NCBI GenBank assembly: GCA_014376425.1
Contig: JACMRO010000429.1
Location: forward strand, 1-16,765
Reading direction: 5' to 3'
DNA length: 16,765 nt
DNA from: Rubritepida sp.
GTDB lineage: Bacteria; Pseudomonadota; Alphaproteobacteria; Acetobacterales; Acetobacteraceae
Shown: positions 8,701 through 15,257 of the stretch, in pieces
How positions within the stretch are numbered: position 1 is the stretch's first letter
Layout: every line of letters starts with the position of its first letter
The notes under the pieces: generated by a model
The model's input: only the letters and a program-made list of their open reading frames with translations
Told to the model about the DNA's origin: nothing
The model's database searches: none
Position numbers and translations under genes: made by a program

Positions 8701-10039
8701 CCTGGCGGTCGTGGTGATCGGCGGCCTGGTGACGGCAACGGTGCTGACACTGGTGCTGCTGCCCATCCTGTACGAACGCTTCGCGAAACCCGACGCCGTG
8801 GCGCCGGGGGATGGCACGCAGGTGCCGGCGCGTGTGGACGGGGCGGACCCTGAAAAGCCGTCGGGATGGCCGGTCGCCGTCGTGCTGCTCGCGGCGCTGG
8901 GCTTGGCCCAGCCTGCGGCGGGGCAGCTGTCGGCGCATGTCGATGCCGCGATGGCACTGGATGTCGGGGCGCGCGCCATCGAGGCGCAGCGCGCCGTGGC
9001 GGCATCGCGTCGCGCCACGGCGCAGGGGCTGACGCCGCTGCCCCCCAGCATCGGCGGCTCGATCCGCAGCGACCTGCGGGGGCCGCGCGAACAGCGGGAG
9101 CTGGATGCGGACATTGCGCTGCCGCTGTGGCTGCCAGGACAACGTGCCGCGCTTGGCGGCAGCGTGACCGCGGCGGTGGCCGAGCAGCAGCAACGCCTGG
9201 CACTGCGCCGGCTGGAAGTGGCGGGCGCGCTGCGCGACGCATGGTGGGAGGCGGCGGAGGCGGTGCGCGCGGTGACCCTGGCGCGGGAACGGCTAACCAC
9301 AGCGAGGCAGATCGCCGGCGACGTGCAGCGCCGCGCTCAGCTGGGTGACATTCCGCCCGCCGAGGCAATCCTGGCGCGGACCGAAACCGTCGCGTCCGAA
9401 CTGGTGCTGGCCCAGGCACAGGGCCAGGCCGAACAGCTGCGGGCAGCCTATCGCGGCATCACCGGTGGGCTGGAGCCCAGCCTGCCGGCGGAAACGGTGC
9501 TGGCGGGGCCATCTGGCCACCCCGTCCTGGTCACGGCCGAGGCGACGCTGGCGGCCGCGCAGGCCCGGCAGCGCCTGGTGGCGGCGACGCCACGCGATGC
9601 GCCGGAAGTGGGCGTCTTCGCCCGCCAGGAAAGCGGCATGACGACGAATGACAGCACCAGCCTGGGGCTGCGCTTTCGTATCCCGCTCTCGACCGAGGGC
9701 CGCAACGCACCGCGGCGGGCCGAAGCGCAGGCCGACATCACGCGTGCCACCGCCGAACTGGAGCAGTCGCGCCGGTTGATCGGCATCGGCGTGCAGCGGG
9801 CGCGCGATGCGTTGCGCGCGGCCGAGCTGTCGGCACGGCTGGCGCGGCAACGGCTGACCCTGTCGCAGGAGCAAGAGCGGCTTGCGATGACCGCCTTCCG
9901 CGGTGGCGAAACCGGCACCTTCGACCTGTACCGGGTGCGCCAGCTTCGGCTCGAAGCAGCCAATGACGAAGGCCGGGCGCAGGTCGAAGTCTTGCGCGCC
10001 CGGTCCCGGCTGAACCAGGCGCTGGGCGTGGTGCCCTGA
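5714..10039 (+). CDS. Fusion protein: HME-type RND efflux pump (CusA/CzcA family) + C-terminal TolC/CzcC-type outer-membrane factor
   Basis: A proton-driven inner-membrane pump joined to an outer-membrane channel, 1441 residues. Residues 1-1023 form a full RND pump: first membrane helix at about 13-31, two periplasmic porter/docking regions (about 35-330 and 552-865), and membrane blocks around 335-500 and 867-1023. In TM4, GLLVDCAVVVVEN supplies the proton-relay D402 and E409. LNETDMF (613-619) is typical of CusA/CzcA-like pumps. The copper-site methionines of CusA are not evident, so the substrate is open. Residues 1024-1051 are a linker, 1052-1070 a signal-like segment, and 1071-1441 an outer-membrane factor with two repeats, each of long helices and a beta pair (about 1110-1142 and 1297-1327). 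Ordinary pumps of this family end near 1030-1060 residues and the channel is a separate gene. The reading frame is continuous. From memory, similar fusions are annotated in Bacteroidota; I know of none studied in Acetobacteraceae. Confidence 0.9.
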   Translation: MLGNLVELALRQRLLVIVASLALAFWGFQSYRALPIDAFPDVSPTQVLVSMRAPGLTPEELERRVTQPVELAMRGIPNLTFMRSVTRFSVALMTFEFAPGTDIFWARAQVNERLGELDDTLPNGVTGGLAPIITPLAEMLMFTLEGPSLSPRDARTLLDWVVRPAFRAVPGVADVNVLGGFVRTYEVIPDPAAMAARSITTVMLEEAIRNNNRNDGAGRIRDGEEALLVRAEGRIQTLEDIRAIVLASRAGGVVRVADVADVRFGALPRNGVVTRDGEGEAVWGLVLGLRGANARSVVEGAMARVPAIERQLPEGVRLVFFYDRADLIGKAVWTVQKVLLEAIVLVVILLILFLGNWRAALVVSLSLPLAVLVTFGVMKWYGLSANIMSLGGLAIAVGLLVDCAVVVVENVAHRFGTTEEKNPSVADRLRMTLEATREVMTPLVSGVIIIVGVFVPLLSLEGLEGRLFGPVALTIAFALLSALVLSLTVVPVMCALLLRGGHAREPWLVRKLHAGYDPLLEKAMKRPFTVAGTAVLGLVLAVLAFGQIGSIFIPTMDEGSPVVTVRKHPTIGVDDAAETDMRIAREIRTRVPEVRGIMARAGADELGIDPVGLNETDMFFTMAPAAEWRAEATAGGTAWVMAQVREVLDGFPGISFSFSQPIDMRVQEMIIGARGDVVIKVFGPDIPELNRLSREIGAAVQGVTGSADVFALRNEGMKYLTVRVDRMAAGRVGLNASDAQETLRVWVDGRQVGEVLEGDRRIPLLVRGEETQRRSAQDLARVQIALPGGGTVLLSQVADIREEEGAVQVIREQAQRFATVLSNVRGRDIGGFVAGAQAAVAQRVQLPQGYEVVWGGQFENQQRAQARLVVVVPIALAAIFLLLNLTFGSLRQAILVFCNVPFALIGGVIALWASGEFISVPASVGFLCLVGIAVLNGVVLVSYINTLVAGGMGVADAVREGARRRMTPVVLTAFIAALALVPFLFATGPGSEIQRPLAVVVIGGLVTATVLTLVLLPILYERFAKPDAVAPGDGTQVPARVDGADPEKPSGWPVAVVLLAALGLAQPAAGQLSAHVDAAMALDVGARAIEAQRAVAASRRATAQGLTPLPPSIGGSIRSDLRGPREQRELDADIALPLWLPGQRAALGGSVTAAVAEQQQRLALRRLEVAGALRDAWWEAAEAVRAVTLARERLTTARQIAGDVQRRAQLGDIPPAEAILARTETVASELVLAQAQGQAEQLRAAYRGITGGLEPSLPAETVLAGPSGHPVLVTAEATLAAAQARQRLVAATPRDAPEVGVFARQESGMTTNDSTSLGLRFRIPLSTEGRNAPRRAEAQADITRATAELEQSRRLIGIGVQRARDALRAAELSARLARQRLTLSQEQERLAMTAFRGGETGTFDLYRVRQLRLEAANDEGRAQVEVLRARSRLNQALGVVP
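8867..8923 (+). other. Internal signal-peptide-like segment at the pump/channel junction (residues 1052-1070)
   Basis: WPVAVVLLAALGLAQPAAG has a lysine four residues before it, a hydrophobic core of about 13 residues and a small-residue c-region that could be cut after AAG. The RND C terminus is cytoplasmic and the channel must be periplasmic/outer membrane, so this stretch has to carry the chain across the inner membrane, either as a thirteenth helix or as a cleaved internal signal. The short core favours a signal peptide over a stable helix. The preceding linker is net acidic, which is unusual for an n-region. Confidence 0.6.
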
Positions 10040-11653
10040 TCAGCTCAGCGTCGTCAGGTCCTGGAACCAGTGCTGCGCCTGGGTGTAGCCGCGCACGTTG
10101 CGGCCCAGCGCCCGGGGGTTGGTGTCGTGCACCACGAAGACCAGCAGCGCCTCGTTCACCACCTTCTCATGCACCCGGGCCATCAGCCGGTCGACCGTCG
10201 TTTCGTCAAAGGTGTTCATCGCCTCGTCGATCAACCGGTCGATGTCGGCATCGCGGTAATGGCTCCAGTTCACCCCGCGCGGCGCGATCTGGTTGGAGTG
10301 GAAGAAGCGGATGAGCGCGTAGAGCGGGTCGGACGTCACATAGGCCACGTTGTTGGCGGTGATCTGTCCCTGGCGCGCGATGTCACCTGCCGCGCCCTGG
10401 CGCCAGCAGGTGTAGGAGAGTTCCAGCTCGACGGTCTGGAACGAGATGTCGATGCCGACCTCGCGGTAGGCCGATTGGATGTATTCGTTGATCGGCATCG
10501 ACAGCATCTGGCCCGAGCCGCCGGAGGGCACCAGGAAGCGGGTGCGCAGCGGATTGGCACGGGAGAAGCCGGCCTCCTGCACCAGGCGCCGGGCACGGTC
10601 GGGGTCGTGCGTCACCCGGAAGGTGGGGTTGCCGTACCAGGGCGAGGTGGGGTCAACGACGCCTGTCGCGGGCTTTGCCAGGCCGTTCATCAGCTGCACG
10701 ATCTCATCGCGGTTGATCGCCAGATTGGCGGCCTGGCGCAGCCGCAGATCGCGCCAGGGCGAGCCTTCCAGGAGGCTGAGATGGTAGTTCCAGACATGGG
10801 GGGTGACGTTCTCGCTGATCCGCGCGCCGGACTGGCGCAGGCGTGGCACCAGGTCGGGCGAGGGGTACTCGATCAGGTCGACCTGGTTGGTCAGCAGGGC
10901 GTTGGTTCGGGTGGTGTCCTCGGGTGCCACGACGAGGACGAGGCGATCCACCTTGGGCATCCGCGCCGGGTTCCAATACGCCGTGTTCCGCACCATCTCG
11001 GCCCTTTCGCGCGGCACCAGCCGGGTCAGGCGGAAGGGGCCGGTGCCGGACGGCTCGGACGCGAAGCGCTCCCAGCTGCGGCCCAAACGTTCGTATTGCG
11101 CCGGGGATGAGATCAGGAACCACAGCATCTGGTAGGGAAAAATGCTGTCCACGGTGCGGGTGGTGACTTCGACGGTCATGTCGTCGAGCTTGCGCCAGCT
11201 CGCCACGCTGGGCAGGCGCGGGCGGACCTGGGCGGCCTGGCGGTTGTCAAAATGCGGCGCCTGCGGGTTCAGCACCTTCTCGAAGTTCCATATAACGGCA
11301 TCGGCGCTGAAGTCGCTGCCATCGTGGAATTTCACCCCGGGCCGCAGCTTGAACGACCACTTGGTGCGGTCCACCGGGTTGGCCGCCCATTCGGTGGCCA
11401 GGCCCGGCACCAGCTTGCCCGGACGGTTGGCCACGTCCATCTCCCAAGCCACCAGCGGGTCGTAGAGGGTGTAGCCGGTAAACTGATAGGCGCCGGCGCC
11501 GCGGTCGGGCTGGCCCGTCGTCTGCGGGATGTCGGCCATGGAGATGGCGTAGCGCAGAGTGCGCTCGGTCTGGGCGGATGCGGCGGTGAATGGCGCGGCT
11601 ATGGGCAGCAGTGCGGCGGGGGCTGTCATGAGTTCGCGGCGGGAATGGGTCAT
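10040..11653 (-). CDS. Orphan ABC substrate-binding protein (SBP_bac_5 family) with Tat-like signal
   Basis: Periplasmic receptor of the peptide/opine/nickel-type family, 537 residues. The N terminus has a twin-arginine motif (SRRELM, residues 4-9), a weakly hydrophobic core and a likely ASA/Q cleavage site, so export by Tat is plausible. The family core is clear: WSFKLRPGVKFHDGSDFSADAV around residue 100 and GTGPFRLTR around residue 208. It shares the fold but little obvious sequence with the binding protein at 2708-4270. No permease or ATPase adjoins it; it may feed the importer at 1-2703 or one elsewhere. ATG 11653 has only a poor ribosome site (GGAC about 12 bases upstream), but a later start would destroy the signal. 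Its stop codon directly abuts the stop of the convergent pump gene. Ligand unknown. Confidence 0.9.
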   Translation of the reverse strand: MTHSRRELMTAPAALLPIAAPFTAASAQTERTLRYAISMADIPQTTGQPDRGAGAYQFTGYTLYDPLVAWEMDVANRPGKLVPGLATEWAANPVDRTKWSFKLRPGVKFHDGSDFSADAVIWNFEKVLNPQAPHFDNRQAAQVRPRLPSVASWRKLDDMTVEVTTRTVDSIFPYQMLWFLISSPAQYERLGRSWERFASEPSGTGPFRLTRLVPRERAEMVRNTAYWNPARMPKVDRLVLVVAPEDTTRTNALLTNQVDLIEYPSPDLVPRLRQSGARISENVTPHVWNYHLSLLEGSPWRDLRLRQAANLAINRDEIVQLMNGLAKPATGVVDPTSPWYGNPTFRVTHDPDRARRLVQEAGFSRANPLRTRFLVPSGGSGQMLSMPINEYIQSAYREVGIDISFQTVELELSYTCWRQGAAGDIARQGQITANNVAYVTSDPLYALIRFFHSNQIAPRGVNWSHYRDADIDRLIDEAMNTFDETTVDRLMARVHEKVVNEALLVFVVHDTNPRALGRNVRGYTQAQHWFQDLTTLS

Positions 11654-11777
11654 ATTGGGCGTGTCCAGGGGAGGTTCCCGGCCACTGCTTGCAAGTGTGA
11701 TGCCATCAGGTGGCAGGGAGTTCCGTGCCTTCCAAGCCCCGGAAACCCGGCCCCGCCCGGCGCGTTCTTCCGGCTAT

Positions 11778-11790
11778 GGCTCAGTGAGCC
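11778..11790. promoter_or_regulatory. Perfect 13-bp palindrome upstream of dps, candidate operator
   Basis: GGCTCAGTGAGCC has perfect 6-bp arms around a central G. It lies 25 bases before the dps start and overlaps a weak -10-like TATGGC (11775-11780). The single-base centre fits a protein-binding site better than an RNA hairpin, which could keep only about 4 pairs. No OxyR, Fur or MntR consensus was recognised. It is the only strong dyad in the 162-bp divergent gap 11654-11815; CTTGCAAG (11688-11695) is a smaller one. Confidence 0.35.
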
Positions 11791-11815
11791 GAATTGGACA
11801 GAGGACAAGCCGCCC

Positions 11816-12394
11816 ATGGCCCGCGACAAGAACGATCAGGCACAGCCCAACTACAAGGTCGAATACAAAGAAATCCAGCCTTTCGGCACGTTGAAGTCGC
11901 TACCCCTGGCACTTGAGGACAATGCCCGCAAGCAGAGCGTGGCCCTGCTCAACCAGGTACTGGCCGACACCATTGCCATCCGCGACCTGTACAAGAAGCA
12001 CCATTGGCAGATGTCAGGCGCCACCTTCTACCAGCTGCACCTGCTGCTGGACGAGCATTACGAAAAGCAGGCCGAGCTGGTGGACATGATCGCCGAACGC
12101 ATCATGCTGCTGGGCGGCATCAGCATCGCCATTGCGGCCGACGTAGCCGAGATGACGCGCGTGCCGCGGCCGCCCAAGGGGCGCGAGGATGTGCCGAGCC
12201 AGCTCTCCCGCCTGCTGGAGGCGCATGAGATCATTCTCAGGCAGTGCCACGAAGGCGCCGAGGCGGCCGATGAATCGGGCGATGACGGCACCAACGACCT
12301 GCTGGTCAGCAATGTCCTGCGCACCAACGAGCTGCAGGTGTGGTTCATCGCCGAGCATCTGACCGAAACGGTGCTGGTGAAGTCCGACAAATAA
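11816..12394 (+). CDS. dps: Dps family ferritin-like DNA-protection protein
   Basis: Dps proteins form 12-subunit shells that oxidise and store iron with hydrogen peroxide and can coat DNA in stationary phase. The protein is 192 residues, slightly longer than E. coli Dps (167), with a polar lysine-containing N-terminal tail of about 20 residues that could contact DNA. The ferroxidase ligands are all present: H63 in HHWQMSG, H75 in QLH, and D90 and E94 in VDMIAER. The order K-HW-G-F-LH-D-AER-LGG follows the family pattern. ATG 11816 was chosen for the family-like length and GAGGA 10 bases upstream; the open frame continues far upstream only as an antisense shadow of the binding protein. Monocistronic: divergent from the binding-protein gene and convergent, with 5 bases between, with the RraA-like gene. 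Confidence 0.93.
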   Translation: MARDKNDQAQPNYKVEYKEIQPFGTLKSLPLALEDNARKQSVALLNQVLADTIAIRDLYKKHHWQMSGATFYQLHLLLDEHYEKQAELVDMIAERIMLLGGISIAIAADVAEMTRVPRPPKGREDVPSQLSRLLEAHEIILRQCHEGAEAADESGDDGTNDLLVSNVLRTNELQVWFIAEHLTETVLVKSDK

Positions 12395-12411
12395 GGCCGT
12401 CAGGCGCGGCC
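12395..12411. terminator. Small dyad between convergent dps and rraA-like genes, weak terminator candidate
   Basis: GGCCG (12395-12399) and CGGCC (12407-12411) form a perfect 5-bp stem with a 7-base loop just after the dps stop, inside the last codons of the convergent gene. A wider AAGGC/GCCTT pair (12393-12397 with 12416-12420) encloses it. No T-run follows on either strand, so it is at best a weak bidirectional terminator. Confidence 0.2.
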
Positions 12412-13110
12412 GGCAGCCTTGTCGGCCTCGTAGCGCGCACGGTTATCGGCGTTCGCGGGGTATAGGCCGGGCAGGGCCAGCCCGGCCTCCACCTGCACCA
12501 TTATCCACGCCTCCAGCCGCTCCTGTTCGACGCATTCATCGGCAATGGCATCGGCGATATCGGCCGGGATCAGCACCGCGCCATCGGCATCGGCGACGAT
12601 GATGTCGCCCGGAAACACCGCCACGCCGCCGCAGCCGATGGGTTGTTCCCAGGCCACGAAGGTCAGGGCCGCGACGGAGGGCGGCGCTGCACCACCAGCG
12701 CACCAGACGGGCAGGCCGGTGCCGTTCACGCCGGCGACGTCGCGCACCGCGCCGTCGGTGATCAACGCGGTGACGCCGCGCTTGGCCACGCGTGCGCAGA
12801 GGATGTCGCCGAAGATGCCGGCGTCGGTCACGCCCATCGCATCCGCCACCGCGATGCAGCCCTCGCCCATCGCCTCGATCGCGGCGCGGGTGGAGATCGG
12901 GCTGGACCAGCTGGCCGGGGTGGCCAGATCCTCGCGCGCCGGGACGAACCGCAGGGTGAAGGCGGGGCCGACGAGGCGGACATTCTGCGCCGCCGGCGTG
13001 AACGGCCTGGCGCCGCGCAGCCACACATTTCGCAGCCCCTTCTTCAGCAACACCGTGGTCAGCGTGGCGGTGGTGATCTTTTCCAGCTTCGACTTGGTCT
13101 CGGGCGTCAT
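12400..13110 (-). CDS. RraA-like / HMG-CHA aldolase superfamily protein
   Basis: 236 residues. The family contains RNase E inhibitor RraA (about 161 residues) and class II pyruvate aldolases that cleave 4-hydroxy-4-methyl-2-oxoglutarate or decarboxylate oxaloacetate. Seen: GD at 101-102 in GDILCARVAKRG and DGAVRD at 119-124, giving D102, R123 and D124, the residues that in characterised aldolases bind the metal and pyruvate moiety, plus a C-terminal ADADGAVLIP stretch. Retention of these residues and extra length at both ends favour an enzyme over an RNase E regulator. The start ATG 13110 overlaps the gntK stop as ATGA, so it is the last gene of a gluconate-related operon. Databases often call such proteins 'ribonuclease activity regulator RraA'; I infer a lyase acting on a sugar-acid or dicarboxylic acid, substrate unknown. 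Confidence 0.85.
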   Translation of the reverse strand: MTPETKSKLEKITTATLTTVLLKKGLRNVWLRGARPFTPAAQNVRLVGPAFTLRFVPAREDLATPASWSSPISTRAAIEAMGEGCIAVADAMGVTDAGIFGDILCARVAKRGVTALITDGAVRDVAGVNGTGLPVWCAGGAAPPSVAALTFVAWEQPIGCGGVAVFPGDIIVADADGAVLIPADIADAIADECVEQERLEAWIMVQVEAGLALPGLYPANADNRARYEADKAAGRA

Positions 13111-13604
13111 GGCGTGTCTTTCAGTTGGGCAATGGCGTGGGCCGCCAGCACCGCAGGCGGACAGGTGATGTCGAGGATGATGGCGCGTTCATCGGCGCCT
13201 GGGGCCTGCAGGGTGGCGAACTGGCTGTCCATCAGGCTGGGCGGCATGAAATGGTCGCGCCGGGCGGATTGGCGGGCGGCGATGAGAGCGGGCGGGCCAG
13301 CCAAGTGCAGGATTCGCAGGGCGGGGGCGTGCATCCGCAGCCGGTCGCGATAGTCGCGCTTCAGCGCCGAACAGCCGATGACGCCGCCCTCCGCGCGCGC
13401 CGCAAGCCAGGCGCCCAGCGCGTCCAGCCAGGGCAGCCGGTCGGCATCGGTCAACGGCTCGCCGCGCGCCATCTTCGCCACGTTCTGCGGCGGGTGGAAC
13501 GCGTCGGCATCGGCGAAAGGGATGCGCAGGGCTTCGGCCAGCAGCGCCCCCACGGTCGATTTACCGCTGCCCGAGACGCCCATCAACAGCAGCCGATGCG
13601 TCAT
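13107..13604 (-). CDS. gntK: Gluconokinase
   Basis: Phosphorylates D-gluconate with ATP to 6-phosphogluconate in the cytoplasm. 165 residues, typical of the GntK/IdnK type. Seen: P-loop GVSGSGKST at 9-17, then DADAFHPPQNVAKMARGEPLTD (about 32-53), which is the hallmark substrate region, DRLPWLDAL after it, and CSALKRDYRDRLR in the middle. The start is ATG 13604, overlapping the gnd stop as ATGA, with TGGAG about 5 bases upstream; the frame extends upstream to 13757 only inside gnd. Its product is the substrate of the dehydrogenase encoded just upstream, so the pair forms a two-step route from gluconate to ribulose 5-phosphate. Confidence 0.95.
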   Translation of the reverse strand: MTHRLLLMGVSGSGKSTVGALLAEALRIPFADADAFHPPQNVAKMARGEPLTDADRLPWLDALGAWLAARAEGGVIGCSALKRDYRDRLRMHAPALRILHLAGPPALIAARQSARRDHFMPPSLMDSQFATLQAPGADERAIILDITCPPAVLAAHAIAQLKDTP

Positions 13605-14545
13605 TTTGGCTCCAGATGCCCGCCGAAGCCGTGCCGCATGGCGGATAGCGCGCGGTCGGCGAAGCTGGCTTCCTGCCGGCTGCGGAAGCGGGCGAAGAGG
13701 GCCGCGGCCAGCACGGGGGTGGGGATGGCGTTCTCCACCGCGGTGTCCACCGTCCATCGCCCCTCGCCGCTGTCGCTGACGCGGCCGGAATAGTTCGCCA
13801 GGTCGGGCTGCTGGGCCAGCGCGGCGGCGGTGAGGTCGAGCAGCCAGGACGACACCACGCTGCCGCGCCGCCAGACCTCCGTCACCTCGGCCACATTGAT
13901 CGCCAGGGGGCCGTTCTTCAGCAGGTCCAGCCCCTCGGCCATCGCCTGCATCATGCCGTATTCGATGCCGTTATGGATCATCTTGGTGTAGTGCCCGGCG
14001 CCGGGCCCGCCGCAATGCAGCCAGCCCCGATCCGCGGTAGTGGCGGAGTTGCGTTGCGGGTTGGGGGGCGCGGCGGCCTCGCCCGGCGCCAGCGCCTCGA
14101 ACACCGGCGCCAGGCGCGCGACGGCGGCGTCGGCACCGCCGATCATCAGGCAGTAGCCGCGCGCCAGGCCCCAGACGCCGCCGGAGGTGCCGACGTCGAG
14201 GTAGTGGATGCCGCGCGCCGCGAAGGTGGCGGCACGGCCAGCCGAATCCTTCCAGAAGGAATTGCCGCCCTCGATGACCACGTCATCCGCGTCCAGCATC
14301 GGCAGCAGCGCGTCGAGCGTGGCCTGGGTGACGGCGCCCGCGGGCAGCATGACCCAGATGGCGCGCGGCCGGGCGAGGCCGGCGACGAGCGCGGCGAGGT
14401 CAGCCGATGGCGTGGCGCCCTCGGCGGCCAGCGCGGCCACGGCGGCCGGGTCCATGTCGAAGACCGGACAGGCATGCCCCGCCCGCAGCAGCCGCCGCGC
14501 GATGTTGCCGCCCATGCGGCCGAGGCCGATCACTGCCAGTTCCAT
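13601..14545 (-). CDS. gnd: 6-phosphogluconate dehydrogenase, decarboxylating, short (GndA/YqeC-like) form
   Basis: Oxidises and decarboxylates 6-phosphogluconate to ribulose 5-phosphate. 314 residues, matching the short form, which lacks the long C-terminal domain of the E. coli enzyme (468) and is often NAD-preferring. Seen: Rossmann motif GLGRMGGN at 7-14, EGGNSFWKDS near residue 95 (E in place of the more common D), TSGGVWGLARGYCLMIGG, and the catalytic HYTKMIHNG block with K188 and H191-N192. D at the end of the second beta strand (VFDMD) suggests NAD rather than NADP. ATG 14545 was preferred to GTG 14551 because GGGAG lies 9 bases before the former but only 3 bases before the latter. 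The lysE-family gene lies 55 bases upstream on the same strand; no clear promoter was seen in that gap. Confidence 0.93.
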   Translation of the reverse strand: MELAVIGLGRMGGNIARRLLRAGHACPVFDMDPAAVAALAAEGATPSADLAALVAGLARPRAIWVMLPAGAVTQATLDALLPMLDADDVVIEGGNSFWKDSAGRAATFAARGIHYLDVGTSGGVWGLARGYCLMIGGADAAVARLAPVFEALAPGEAAAPPNPQRNSATTADRGWLHCGGPGAGHYTKMIHNGIEYGMMQAMAEGLDLLKNGPLAINVAEVTEVWRRGSVVSSWLLDLTAAALAQQPDLANYSGRVSDSGEGRWTVDTAVENAIPTPVLAAALFARFRSRQEASFADRALSAMRHGFGGHLEPK

Positions 14546-14600
14546 AGCCACGCGCTCCCGACCCCAGGGCCGCGAATATGCCGCCCGCCGGCCCGCGCCG

Positions 14601-15212
14601 CTACCGCTCGGTGGCCGCGAGTTTCACCGCCAGCCCGGCGAACGCCGCCGCGAAGCCGCGCCGCAGCCACACCAGCAGCCGCGGTCGCGCCGCCACCTGG
14701 TCCCGCATCGCCGCCGCGAACACACCGTAGAGCGCGAAGACCACGAAGGTGACGGCCATGAACACCAGGCTCAGCCCAGCCATGGCAGCGAGCGGCGCCG
14801 GGTCCGCGGCCTCGATGAACTGCGGCAGGAAGGCCACGAAGAACACCGACAGCTTCGGGTTGAGGATGTTGAGCAGAATGCCGTCGCGCACCACTCGTGC
14901 GGCGCTGACGGGGGTCGCCACCCGGTCAAAGCGCAGCGTTCCGGTGTCGCGCAGCATTTGCCACGCCATGAACAGCAGGTAGGCGATGCCGGCGTATTTC
15001 ACCATTTCGAACGCCACCGCGCTGGCATGCAGCAGGGCGGCCAGGCCGGTCAGCGCGGCGGCGATATGCGGTAGCGTGCCCAGCGTGCAGGCAAAGGCCG
15101 CGAGCAGGCTGGCTGCCCGGCCGCGCGCCAGCCCGGCGGCAATGGTGTAGATCGCCCCGGTGCCGGGCGAGGCCACGATCAGCAGGGTGGTCAGCAGGAA
15201 TTCCGGCGTCAT
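14601..15212 (-). CDS. LysE/RhtB family amino-acid exporter
   Basis: Inner-membrane exporter of about six hydrophobic segments, 203 residues, the usual size. The start MTPEFLLTTLLIVASPGTG is characteristic, with PGT replacing the common PGP. ILNPKLSVFFVAFLPQFI in the middle is a second strong family signature (NPK...F...F-PQF). ATG 15212 gives this N terminus; TTG 15248 would add 12 unconvincing residues. No good ribosome site precedes it, and the 11-bp dyad CCGCC-C-GGCGG (15233-15243) lies in the leader. It is transcribed towards gnd and may lead that operon, although its role is not obviously linked to gluconate. The exported substrate (an amino acid such as threonine, homoserine or lysine) cannot be inferred. 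Confidence 0.9.
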   Translation of the reverse strand: MTPEFLLTTLLIVASPGTGAIYTIAAGLARGRAASLLAAFACTLGTLPHIAAALTGLAALLHASAVAFEMVKYAGIAYLLFMAWQMLRDTGTLRFDRVATPVSAARVVRDGILLNILNPKLSVFFVAFLPQFIEAADPAPLAAMAGLSLVFMAVTFVVFALYGVFAAAMRDQVAARPRLLVWLRRGFAAAFAGLAVKLAATER

Positions 15213-15257
15213 GGACGCAGCGTGTGGGGGCACCGCCCGGCGGGTCAAGCTGGTCCA

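Noticed and set aside
7682..9193. Long minus-strand open frame of 503 codons under the pump gene
   Set aside because: Antisense shadow with His/Arg/Gln-rich composition and no recognisable domain; the plus-strand RND motifs are unambiguous.
11252..11815. Upstream extension of the dps frame
   Set aside because: The extension runs antisense through the binding-protein gene; the family length and ribosome site support ATG 11816.
15213..15248. TTG start at 15248 for the lysE-family exporter
   Set aside because: It adds 12 residues not seen in the family; MTPEFLL at 15212 is the typical N terminus.
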